From contig OZ218952.1 of NCBI GenBank assembly GCA_965112735.1, positions 992,001 through 1,056,000 on the forward strand: a DNA stretch of 64,000 bases, written 5' to 3'. The translations under genes and the position numbers were made by a program. The first letter of the stretch is position 1, and each line of letters begins with the position of its first letter. Below the pieces are notes generated by a model. It did no database searches, had not been told where the DNA came from, and saw only the letters and a program-made list of their open reading frames with translations. This document shows, piece after piece, positions 11,253 through 39,222 of this stretch. The stretch comes from Phaeosaccion multiseriatum (lineage: Eukaryota > Ochrophyta, other classes).

Positions 11253-12072
11253 CGAAGTAGTTGTATAAAAACTGTTTTTTTGTTTTTGTTTTTTTCCCTT
11301 CCTTTCCCTTCACTCTCTTTTTTTCTACTTTTCTTTTTACTACTTACACGTCTCCCTGGGAGTCAGGGAGACACACGCAGGGCCAGCGCATAAGCCCCTC
11401 AAGTAAGCACTCAAAACTTGGGGGAAAATACAGGTGCTCTTGCTTAGCGTTGCCTACGGTGCCCTCTGGATTGGTCTGACAAGTGACCCGCCTTCCTCCT
11501 CCTCCTCCTCCTCCTCCTGCTCCCTTTCCTCCCTCGTCCTCCTCCCGCACGGCTTTCTCTGTTCTTGCACAACCTTCTCGGAACTTACCTCCTGAAACGC
11601 CACCCCCCCCCCCCCCTCCCTGCCCCTTTCTCCTGCTCGACTCCTTCTGCGGTCACTGCTGATGGGAGGGCCGGGCCGTGAAGCCTACGAGCCGCGTGTG
11701 TGTGCCTGAGACAAGAAGAGGGGAGAGAGAGAGAGAGAGAGAGAAACAGACAGACACATCCAGAGAAAAAGAGGGAGAGCGAGAGAGAGAGAGAGAGAGC
11801 GAGAGAGAAAGCGAGAGAGAGAGCGAGAGAGAGAGAGAGAAAGCGAGAGAGAGAGAGAGCGAGAGAGAAAGCGAGAGAGAGAGCGAGAGAGAGAGCGAAA
11901 GCGAGAGCACGGCACGTGTGAAGGAAGGCAGAAGTATGGCGCTCGTGGAATGGTGCATTGAAGCTTGACCTGTATCACCAACTGGGGATGAGGCGTCCGT
12001 CCCTACACCGCTTGTCGCCCCCGAAAGAGATGCACCCTCCCCCACCCCGCCTCCCCGTCTCCTCCTGGCTCC
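11253..12072. other. Spacer downstream of the CCCH gene, with a (GA)n array
   Basis: Contains a T-rich segment (11270-11340), a (CTC)n tract near 11494-11520 and about 190 bp of (GA)n at 11717-11906. A copy of the dispersed motif lies at 11972-11982. A further 3' exon of the CCCH gene cannot be excluded, but no additional zinc finger is visible here. Confidence 0.5.
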
Positions 12073-12496
12073 CTAGCCCTGCGCTCTGCCCTTGGTGCCG
12101 CCCAGGTTGCCTGTGTGGTGCTTCAACTCACAGTTGGCCCAGTTAGCACAAAACCCCTCCTGTAGGTGGGTGGGTGGGTGGGTGGGTGGGCGCGTCATAC
12201 CAGAGAGAGACAGAGAGGAGAGGGAGAAAGAGAGGAAGGGAGATAAGATGTGTGGAGAGAGAGTGAGAGAGAGGGGAGGGAGAAGTAGAGGAAGGGAGGT
12301 AAGACGTGTGGAGAGAGAGAGTGAGAGAGAGGGGAGGGAGAAAGAGAGGAAGGGAGATAAGATATGTGGAGAGAGGGAGAGAGAGAGTGAGAGAGAGGGC
12401 GTACTCGGGGGGAAGGGGAAGACACACTTGGAAGAGAGAGCTGGCGTCTTTGACGCAAGAGGGAGGAACTTGGAAGAAGAAGAAGAAGAAGAAGAA

Positions 12497-12543
<47 letters not shown>

Positions 12544-13831
12544 AGAAGAAGAAGATGCGTTGTCTATCTCTCTATCTGTCTGCTTGTCTGTCTTGTACTC
12601 ACCCTGAAGCGAGGACACACTGCAGCATCAGGGGCAACTTTCACATGTCTGAAGGCGCAGCGGACTCCACTGTGGCACTGCCTAGTCAAAAAGAAGCGAC
12701 AGTCGGGCATCTTGGCAGGGTCGAGCTCGTGCGAGAGAGGGCAATGTGCCTTGGGGCACGTCTTCTTGGCAAGAAACTCCGGGCAGATGGCAACCTGGGG
12801 CGTAGGGTGGGTGGGGTCAGGGGTGGGTGAGGGTTGGGTGAGGGGGAGTGTTGGTGGGATGGCGAGAAGGGAGGGGTGAAGTGTAATCCTGCATTCCTGC
12901 CTCTCTCTCTCTCTCAAATTCTCACTGTCTCTACCTCTTTCTCTCGGTGTCTCTCTCTCCTTCCCCTCTTCCCCTCTCTGTTTGTCTCTCCTGAAGAGGT
13001 GTCCCTCACCATGGACTTGTCGTGGACGAGTGGACAGGACCCGCCCTTCAAACAATACCCAGACCTGCGGTAGTGCGGGCACAATGCCCCGCCCTCTGCG
13101 GTGCTGCTGGGCGAGGCGGTAGATGCAGGGGATGAAGTAGACAGCGCAGGTGCCGAAGCGCTGCTATTACGACTACTGCTGCCGCTCGTACTGCTGGCCA
13201 CGCGGGGCCTCTTTCTGCTGAGGATGGCCTCCAGCGAGCGCTTTCGCTCCAGAGCCTCCTGTGCAGACTGCTTCGTGCCCTCCGCCACCGCCGCCATGGC
13301 AGCGAGGTTGGCCTTCCGTCTCTTGGCAGCGGGGTCCACACGAACAAGGCTCATTCTGCCCCTCCGTTCGTACTGTTGTGACGGGAAGGCAGGATGTGAT
13401 GTGTATGGATTGAGTGAACAAAAAGGGAGGAGGAGCGTCTAACAGGAAGCATTTGAGTGTATGCCTGCCTGCCTATGCTTTTTAATTCTCACCTCCTCGT
13501 CCCGTTGGTCCTGCTTCTTCTCCTCCCCCGATGATGTCGATGCCTTCTCCGTCGTTTTCGTCCACACCTTGTTCTGGAAAGAGCCAGCCGCCCCGCTGTG
13601 TGCCCCCCCTCCCCTACTGTAGCCCAGCTTCGCCGGGGGAGGCGTAGCATCGTCTGTGCCTCCTCCTGCCACCTTCCCTCCCCCTCCCTCCTCCGGACTT
13701 GCTTCCGCTGTTCCCGCGGTCCACACTCGATTCCCATGCAAACCGGACCTACCCTCTCTCTCTCTGCTTCTTCCCCTCCCCCGCGGATACGTTCGAGCGG
13801 AACTGCCCCGCCCTCGCCCCCGCCATTTCAT
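12073..13831 (-). CDS. ZC3H3-like CCCH zinc-finger protein, four fingers
   Basis: On the minus strand, exons 13831-13493, 13372-13010, 12794-12603 and 12159-12073 join in phase, giving about 326 residues. The basic N-terminus (MKWRGRGRGSS) has two Asn-x-Val-Trp-Thr repeats and leads into YERRGRMSLVRVDP, like the block before the fingers in ZC3H3-type proteins. Four fingers follow: C-x8-C-x5-C-x3-H, C-x8-C-x4-C-x3-H, C-x7-C-x5-C-x3-H and C-x7-C-x5-C-x3-H, the last split across an intron. Animal ZC3H3 has five fingers and acts in polyadenylation and mRNA export, so a similar nuclear mRNA role is inferred. The last exon ends soon after finger four, and a missed fifth-finger exon is possible. The intron between the last two exons carries a (GAA)n array at 12473-12556. 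Confidence 0.75.
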
Positions 13832-13946
13832 GGCGTGTATTGTACTTTCAGTTCATCGAGCTTCGTTCGTCGTAAGGGTCCCATCCACTGCCATCCCTCT
13901 TGAATCCCCCGATCCCCCGTATCGCCGACAGGACCTTGACATAAGG
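13832..13946. promoter_or_regulatory. Divergent promoter between CCCH and ThiO-like genes
   Basis: Only 115 bp separate the two proposed ATG codons, so both promoters must share or overlap this segment and the neighbouring 5' exons. No TATA box is evident. The frame of the ThiO-like gene stays open upstream into the CCCH exon, but that part is antisense to well-supported coding sequence and is unlikely to be translated. Confidence 0.45.
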
Positions 13947-15548
13947 ATGGGACGAGGGCGGCAGCGCTGGCGCGGGCTTGCTCTCTCCGCTGCCACTGTT
14001 GTGGCGGCGGGGGGGAGCGGGAGCTTTGCGGTGTGCAGCAGCCGGAGCAGCACTGCTGCCGCTACTGGCGCCAAAGCCCCATATCCTCTGAGGCTGGCCC
14101 ATACTACGACCTTGAGCGGCGTGGGCGGCAAGGGAAGAACAGGACCGTCATCTCGCTCTCAAAGGGATGCGACGGCATGGGTTGCGCCTTCCTCTCTCCC
14201 CGGGCGCGTCTCGGAGGTTGGAGGGGAGTCAGGAGCAGCGGCAACCAAGGTGCGGACCAGCAGGAGAAGGCGAATGAGCATGCAGCAGCACCCGCTCGGC
14301 ATGGGCCACTTCAGGAAAGACGTGGTGGTGGTAGGGGGCGGTCTGGCGGGGCTGTCTACGGCCCTGGAGCTGGCGAAGAGGGGCCGGGCGGTGGCGGTCA
14401 TTTCAAGAGACGTGCAGGAGGCAGCCTCCTTTGCTGCCGGGGGGATGATAGCACCTCAGGCGGAGAGGCTGCCAGAGGGGGAGTACTTGGATATGTGCCT
14501 GGAAAGTCGAGCCATGTACGGCTCATGGGTGGCCGAGCTGGAAGGGCTGGCCGGAGGAGGCAGAGGAGGTAGTAGTAGCAGTAGCAGCAGCAGTAGCAAG
14601 AGCGATGGTGCACCCGACGTCGGATTCTGTGCCAGCGGGGGCTTTCTGGCCCCGGCCTTTGAGGGTGATGCCGTGCACCAGTGGCGCCCTCCAGCCTCGG
14701 GTGGGCAGGCCCAGTGGCTAGACACCGACACCCTTCGCCTCATGGAGCCGGTTATCTCCCCCGAGGTGGTGGGGGGTTGGTGGTACCCACAAGACATGAG
14801 TATCGATGCCCGGGACCTCTATAGCACGCTCGAGCTCGCTGCTAAGGCCGCGGGGGTGGAGGTGTTGCATGGGGTGGGCGCGGAGGGCATGGTGCTGGAC
14901 CACACCGGCGGGGCAATGGATGCGGTGGTGCTCTCCGACGGGCGCCACTGCCATGCTAACACCGTGGTCGTAGCCACGGGAGCATGGATGCGTGAGCTCA
15001 TGCCGGTGCCTATGGAGCCGCAAAAGGGGCAAATGCTCTCCTTGCGAGTGCCTGGCAGCTCGTACAGCGCGAGCTCGCTGGCCAAGAGCAAGAAGGCCCC
15101 TCCTCTCTCCCGCACCCTCTTTGCAGACAGCACGTACATCATTCCGAAGAAAGACGGGCGTATCGTGGTAGGGGCCACCGTGGAGACCGGGGTGTGGGAC
15201 CTTCATACCACCCCGCGGGGTATATCTTCCGTCATGGAGGGGATGATGAAGCTGTGCCCGGAGTTTGCCGACTATGGTGTGGAGGAAACTTGGGCAGGAT
15301 TGAGACCCATTACGCCAGACTACGCCCCTGTACTCGGGGCCTGTGGGGAGTGGGCGAATGTGTTTGTGGCCGGTGGCTATTGGAGGAATGGGGTGGCTCT
15401 TGCACCCAAGACCGGCCAGCTGGTCGCGGACGCTATCCAGGGCACACTCTCTGAATCGGATGCACAGTTCATGAAGGCTTTCAGCTCGGACCGCTTCCTG
15501 CAGCCCGGTGCGGCATCCGACTACCTGTTGTCTGGCCGGGGCGGGGGT

Positions 15549-15592
<44 letters not shown>

Positions 15593-15680
15593 GCAAGCGT
15601 CCAAGCAAGCGTCGTCCCCCATCATCGCCACCCCCCCGCACAGAGTGCTAGCCACGCCCCCTCGGGCTGCGGCAATGGGC

Positions 15681-15724
<44 letters not shown>

Positions 15725-16532
15725 CAGCAGCAGCAATTGGGCATCCAGCAGTAGCGGCGGTGCGAGTTTGCCCGACATTAGCGACTCTGCCTTTGGGTCC
15801 ACTCTGTCCAAAGACAGCACCATGTCGACGGAGACGACTGCAGAAGAAGGGGACGCGTTTGAGAAGGCCGCGTCTGCGGGGGAGGCGATGGGAGCGTATG
15901 CAGATGGCATGGCCAAGCTCTTTGGGGAGGGAGGCACAGGGCCAATGTCCACAGACGAGGATGGGACGCAGGTTGACCCTTACGTTGCGTCTTTGCTCGA
16001 AAATGAGGATGACGAGGAGGAAGAGGACGTCGGCGACTATGCGAGCTACGCGGCCGCTGGTACTGCAGCGTCGTCCTCTCGGGTGGACAGCATCGGCTCC
16101 AGCAGCAGCAGCAGTGCGAGCCTGCCCGACATTAGCGACTCTGCCTTTGGGTCCACTCTGTCCAAAGACAGCACCATGTCGACGGAGACGACTCAAGAAG
16201 AAGGGGACGCGTTTGAGAAGGCCGCGTCTGCGGGGGAGGCGATGGGAGCGTATGCAGATGGCATGACCAAGCTCTTTGGGGAAGGAAAAGACTACTCTTC
16301 TGGATCACCAACCCGTGTACAACATGATGGTGCTGGCGACGGCGCAGGTAGTATCAACACCAACATTATGAGCGATGATGCCGCCCTGCTCTCTGCCATA
16401 CTCAACGAGAATGACGAGGACGATGATGATGACGATGGCGACGACATGGATGACTACACCGCCAAGGACGGCGGCGGCTTCTTGACGGGGGGGGTGGTGG
16501 AAGGCCTTCAAACTCAGACTCCGGCCCCCGGT

Positions 16533-16573
<41 letters not shown>

Positions 16574-18068
16574 GGAGGAGGAGGAGGAGCAAGGCGCTGC
16601 TGGTGTGTATGACGAGCTTTTCGTGGACGGTCAGGCCAAGTTCGTGCCCACTGGGGATGTGGTGAATGAGTACCAAACGTCCGACCGCTTCAGCAACGAG
16701 GCCCTGCTGGCGGCTCGGCAGTCAAACCTCTTGGAAGAGATCCCTGCAGACTTTATGGCGGATACATTCGACGAGGAGGGTCCCAAGTCACTGGAGGAGG
16801 CCTTGGGGGTCAAGGTCGTGGCACCCTGGCAGGAGGGATCGGAGAGGGTGGCCGAGGCGCTTGGGGCCAAGATTGTGGATGTAGAAGTGCCGGACGGGAC
16901 GGATTTGGACGTGTTGATGCGGGAGGGGGTCGAGGTCGAGGCCTCGACGACCAAGATTATGTGGCATCGAAAGGACGGTTTGGAGCCCCTGCAGATCCCG
17001 GTCGGCACCAATCTGGGGCAGATGCTTCAGGCAGGCACTGTGCCCGGCATGCCTGGCTACCGAGGCCCCGACGCTGCTGCGGATCCCGAGGTGGATGGGG
17101 GCCGTGTGGTGTCTAACGAGGCCATCAAAGGCCCCACAGAGAGAACCCCGGAGATGTCTGCGTTTTATGCCAATGTCATGAAGAACAAGGCCGCTCAGCA
17201 GGAGGGACATGTCGGTGAGGGTGGGGGTGGCTTGCGAGACCCTTTAGATGATGATGATGATGATGATGATCATGACGGCGATAACGATGTAGGTATGGGG
17301 ATCAACAAGAGTCAGCACCAGCAGCAGGCGGGGAATTGGCTGCAAGGCATCTTCGGAGGGGCTGGAGGAGGGGGCAAGCCGAGTCGAGCGGCGGGTCGCG
17401 TGAATGGCCAGAGGGGCAGTGGCAGTAGCAGCAAGAGCGATGCCGGGGGTATTCGGCTGCATCAGCAGCACTCCGAGCCCGCAGCAGTTGATGACACAGC
17501 AGGAGCAGCAGGCGGAGGTGCGCCTGTATGGAGGAGGGGGGAGAAGGAGGGGGTGGAGGGAGAGGACGTGTTCGGAGACGGGTACGACTTTATCCTTGCC
17601 CACCGGGGCGACACGGACGGCGGCTCCGAAGTGGCCGACGCCGCTCGCGAACTCAATCGGGAGCGAGATGAGGAGGAGGAAGAGGCGGCGTTTGAAGCTA
17701 TGGCAGCGCAGGCAATGGGCGAGGTGCGGGCGGCGGAGACGGCGGAGAGTCAAGTCAATACGAGTAACAGTAGTAGAGGAAGTAGTATGGCGCATACTCA
17801 CAGTCAAAGCCACACGCAATTGGGCATGACAGCAGCAGCAGCAGCAGCAGGGCGGGGGGGGCGTGGTATCGGTGGTAGAGGAGGTTCCCGTCTGAGCGAG
17901 GGCGGGAGGGGTAGAGGCCAGAGGTGGCGCTCTCTCTTGTCGGGTGTGGGGCTGTCGTCGTCATCAGCATCTTCGTCTTCATCATCCGGCGGCGGGCTCT
18001 CCTTGCTTTGGGTGTTGCCGCTCTTCGGCAGGCGTCTGCGCGACAGCTTGCTCGGCCTCTTGCTTTGA
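13947..18068 (+). CDS. FAD-dependent glycine oxidase (ThiO-like) with very long low-complexity C-terminal tail
   Basis: One uninterrupted exon of 1373 residues from the ATG at 13947. The N-terminus has an Arg-rich start and a hydrophobic run (GLALSAATVVAAG) that could be a signal peptide of a plastid-targeting presequence. Residues about 125-518 form a DAO/ThiO domain: an FAD dinucleotide fold (DVVVVGGGLAGLSTALELA), AASFAAGGMIAP, GWWYPQDMSIDAR, PQKGQM, a RIVVGATVE block, ETWAGLRPITPDYAPVLG, and GGYWRNGVALAP. ThiO makes the glycine imine used by ThiG for the thiamin thiazole; in red-lineage algae thiG is plastid encoded, so plastid location is plausible. Residues 520-1373 are mostly Ser, Asp, Glu and Gln low complexity with a duplicated 56-residue block. 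A better-ordered stretch of unknown function lies near residues 885-1075. An in-frame ATG at 13830 is an alternative start. Confidence 0.85.
15762..15930 (+). repeat. In-frame internal duplication, unit 1, in the ThiO-like tail
   Basis: This 169-bp unit encodes SLPDISDSAFGSTLSKDS and an EAMGAYADGMAKLFGEG end. Unit 2 is at 16116-16284 and differs at about five positions. Both units follow an (AGC)n Ser run, suggesting slippage or unequal exchange seeded by the triplet repeats. Confidence 0.9.
16116..16284 (+). repeat. In-frame internal duplication, unit 2, in the ThiO-like tail
   Basis: Second copy of the unit at 15762-15930, about 97 percent identical at DNA level and in the same reading frame. 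About 185 bp of acidic and Ser-rich sequence separate the two. Confidence 0.9.
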
Positions 18069-18868
18069 TGGGTGTGCGTGTTGGTGATACAGGGGTGGGT
18101 GGATGGGTGGGTGGATGGGTGGGTGGGTGGGTGGGTGGGTGGCACAAATAGCAGTAAATGTAGTTGGTAGGACAGAGAGGAAGGACAGGGAAGTAATCTC
18201 TTCAGTAGTTGTTACATTAATTTAACACGATACCTGCCTACCATTGTGTGTGTTCGTTGGGCGGGGGAGACGGGGGGCGCGATGAGGCTCTCCTCTTTCA
18301 TCCACCACACCACACGTCTTGTCTTTTCATGAATCACCCGTCCGTCTTGTATCGACTCTTGCTGTGCACCTCGATTGCACAACAACAACAACAACCAAGT
18401 TGCCAAGACCAACCGACCGACTTAACCCACTCACACCCCCGCCCACAACCGACCGATCTAACCCACTCACACACCCACCCACCCATCCACGAGCGTCACA
18501 TGCATGCCCTGCTTCACATCACATCAACCCGTCTGAGTTCGTGGGTGGATCAATGACCAGAGATCATTAGGTCTGCGTTCGTCTGCTAACCACTGACCAC
18601 AGGGGTCAAGTTGGTCTGCTCACCTTTGCCCAGCCATTAGGGATCAATAGACCGAAGGCGGTTAATCATTCGGTCAAGGTGTGTGTGTGCGCGCGTGCGC
18701 TTTGGGCACCCCTGTCACCCCCCCCTTTTAAATGAATACTGCATAATCTTACATTATAACAAAGTACCCACGAGACTGCATGTGTGCGTGTGCGCGTGCG
18801 TGTGTGAGTGGGTGCGTGCGTGGGTGAGTGTGTGCGTGGGTGCGTGGGTGCGTGTTCGTGCATCGCTG
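18069..18868. other. Convergent spacer between the ThiO-like gene and the unknown minus-strand gene
   Basis: Starts with an exact copy of the dispersed motif (18081-18091) 13 bases after the stop, then a (GGGT)n tract to about 18143. The rest is unique sequence with ACCCACTCACA-type short repeats (18420-18490) and a GT-rich stretch (18680-18865). No gene was recognised. Confidence 0.55.
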
Positions 18869-19482
18869 CTACCTTCCAAGCAGCCTGCCCACCAGCCCCG
18901 TCATCACCCCCGTATCTCCTCTACCCATGGCGCCCTGAGCACTGAGCACCGCGCTACACCCACCCCTCTCGCCCCCCTCTGTTGTGGCACTGCTTCTACC
19001 GGTCCTGCTGCTTCCTCTACTTCTCGCGGTGCCCTTGCCTGCTGTTCTGCTAGAAGACAAAGCACCAACACCAGCACTAGCCCGCCTTGACGCCTGCGAG
19101 GACGGCACAGCTGGCGACGGCGCAGTGGACCTACTGCTATACCCAGTGTGACGTCTAGACGCCCCTGCTCCCCTCGTCGAAGAGTCACGGAGGCTCTTGG
19201 TCCTAGTGGAAGAGCTCGGAGGCCGGTGACCATCCTCTTCGCAAGACCGCAGCGCGGAGAGGCGTAGCACAGGAATGTCAGGGCCAAGGAGGGGGCGGCT
19301 GCTCGTACTCGCACTATCGGTTCGCCCTCCTGCTGCTCTTAGCAATTGCGCCCCCCATGGCCCTCCTTGCCGCTGTTCCTGACCTCGGGGAGAGGAAGAG
19401 TCACCCATGTACGTTGTTTCTACACTGTTTCTCCTCCTTCGTCCATCATCTGTTGCGGACGGCACTGAGCCGGGGGTAGCAG

Positions 19483-19522
<40 letters not shown>

Positions 19523-20110
19523 TGCTGTCCCTCCTGCGGTCGGCAGCCCGTCCTCGCCACCGCCACCACAGCTTCTCCAAGCTCTCTTCCGCTGAGCCTG
19601 AGTGGCGAGCCTGGCGGCGGGTGGCTTGGGCTGTGGGCACGCAGCAGCCTCCCACGGACTCTGATACGGGCCCCTAGGGACGAAGCTTGTCGTTCTTGCT
19701 TGCGCGGCCCTGTCTCCTATGCTGCTATATATGGGCTCCACCTCGTACAATGTGAAGTATGACAGTTTGCCGTCGGCCCCAATGCGCGGCCGCCCCCAGT
19801 CGTCTTGCGGGTCGTCCTTGAGGGAGCTCGAGAAGTCATGCCGTATCGCCTTTCGCTCACGATGGCTGGCCAGTAGGACATCCACGGGCGGGCACTGGAA
19901 ATCTGTTCGCCCCACAGACTTTGTAGGTTCGTAGTTGGCAGGGAGAGTGACCTCCCTGCCTCTCTTTTTTAACTTGCCTCTCTCCGCCCCTCGGAGGCTA
20001 AATGGGTCCGGTTGACTTAGCCTCGCCTCGTCGCGCGTCCTCCTAACCCTAAGTCTTGCTGAGATCGTCATTGGCTCGTGCTCCGGCGTCGCCTGCAGTG
20101 ATTCCATCAT
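18869..20110 (-). CDS. Unknown protein, 413 residues, divergent from CFAP46
   Basis: A single open frame from the ATG at 20110 (the second of two adjacent Met codons is equally possible). I do not recognise the family. The N-terminal 170 residues look like real, ordered coding sequence, with segments such as LPANYEPTKSVGRTDFQCPP, a basic HRERKAIRHDF stretch and SYFTLYEVEPIYSSIGDRA. The C-terminal half is Ser/Arg/Ala/Gly rich and probably disordered. It shares a 341-bp head-to-head spacer with CFAP46, so a flagellum-related role is a reasonable guess but only inference. A spliced longer form cannot be excluded. Confidence 0.6.
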
Positions 20111-20451
20111 TGTCTCGTCCTCCTGTCTCGCGTCTCCTCTGCTTTATGCCCATCCATCCCCGACACAGCGCCTTGTTGTTCGGTTTCGCCCAATACTCGA
20201 ACGTCTCCCCCACCCCCTCCACCCCCACCCCTTCTTCTTCAGCCGCTCGAACTATCCTCCATTCTATCCCTCTTCCTCTCTTTATCTACTCCTCTCTCGT
20301 CTTTCGCTCGGGGAAAAAAAAAAAAATCCGATGGCGGCGACGAGGCGAAACGGTTCACCGATTCACCAGCAGGATTTGCTGTTAAGTTGGGGCACACGAG
20401 CACTCAGCAAGAGACGAGGCCGCGCGTGGCCCTCTCGTTAGGCAAGAGCCC
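20111..20451. promoter_or_regulatory. Divergent promoter of CFAP46 and the unknown gene, with a possible upstream ORF
   Basis: This 341-bp spacer holds a C/T-rich half (20190-20310) and an A13 run at 20314-20326. An ATG at 20331 opens a 36-codon upstream ORF ending with TAG at 20439-20441, ten bases before the CFAP46 ATG. If the transcript starts upstream of 20331, this small ORF could affect initiation at CFAP46. Confidence 0.4.
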
Positions 20452-37789
<17,338 letters not shown>

Positions 37790-38255
37790 CTACCGAACGG
37801 AAAGGGAGGGTGTCTCTCCTCCCATCCCCCGACCGGCGCTACTCTTGGGCCGCCAGATGCGCACCGTTCGATCTGCACTCCCCGATACCAACACCCCCGG
37901 TTCCGTGGGGTGGAAATCGACGGAATGCACTCGATTCGAGTGTCCCTTCAGCACCTGCATCAGCTCCGGAGCTTCGGAGGCCGAGGCCGTCCCAGCTCCT
38001 CCTCCTGCTCCTCCTCCACCACCACCACCACCACCACCTCCTCCTAATCCTCCCCCTCCTCCTCCCCCTCCGTCGCCCTTGCTTTGGTGATGGTTGGTGA
38101 GGTGGGACAGATGACTGAGGTCGAAAAGATGAATGAGGCCGTCAGCACTCCCGGTGGCCACACAAAGCGAGTGCGACCAGTCCATGCCCGCCGACCCTTC
38201 GTGCCTGCCGTTTCGCATGGGTAAGTGCATCATGCCGTTTCGGTCCACCCGACCG

Positions 38256-38289
<34 letters not shown>

Positions 38290-39181
38290 CGACACGATCT
38301 GATCTTCTATGCCCTCCAAGTCCGAGTAGTGAGCTCGACCCCATCCCTCTCATCCCTCCTGCCTCTCCTCGCTCGCCTGTGTGGTGGTGATCTCCTCCAT
38401 TTGCGCCGAGCAGCACTCGTGGTGGCCGGTAATTGGGGCCACGGAAGAAACAGCTCCGAATAGGCTGTTTTGGTTTCGCAGGTGGGTGCCGTTCGCAATG
38501 TGGGTGCACATACGAGGGGAAGGATGGCGGACAAGCAAAGCAGTACAAGAAGAGAAGCATACGCAGGCACGTACGAAAGTGGATTGGATTGGGAGGAGAG
38601 AGGGGTTAGGGGGGGGGTCAATTTATATATATATATCGTGTATACATATCATATACATCGCATATACATTGTATATATGATACATATATACAATATATAT
38701 ATATATGCGATGTGTATACACTTGATGAGGGATCGTGAACGGCGTGCACAAGTCTCTGTGGAGAAGGGTGCTCCTTGGAGCAGGCACAGAAGAAGCTTCA
38801 CCCAGGTGGGGTACAAGGACAAGAAAGGCTAGAGTAGAACAGAGAGTAGAGCAGCGAGTATGATATGTGGATGTATTGGGGGTAGAGAGAGAGACAAGAG
38901 AGAGAGAGAGAAAGAGAGACAGACAGAGAGAGACAGAGAGACAGAAAGAGAGAGAGACAGAGAAGAGAAGGAGAGAGAGACAGAGACTTGCAGAGAGAGG
39001 CAGATACAGACATGACTCACTCACCCACTCACGCACTCACTCACTCACGCACTCACCCAGTTCTTGGTTTGGTGTCCTCGAAGAGCGCACATCAAGCTCA
39101 GAGAGGGGGACGGGGTCCCGCTCTCTTTCCGCCCCCACCCCACCCCTCCTCCTCCTCTTGCTCCTCCTCCTCCTCCTCCTC

Positions 39182-39222
<41 letters not shown>

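Noticed and set aside
13656-13946. Upstream extension of the ThiO-like frame
   Set aside because: It is antisense to the well-supported first exon of the CCCH gene (13493-13831) and has no convincing start context. An ATG at 13947 gives a normal presequence.
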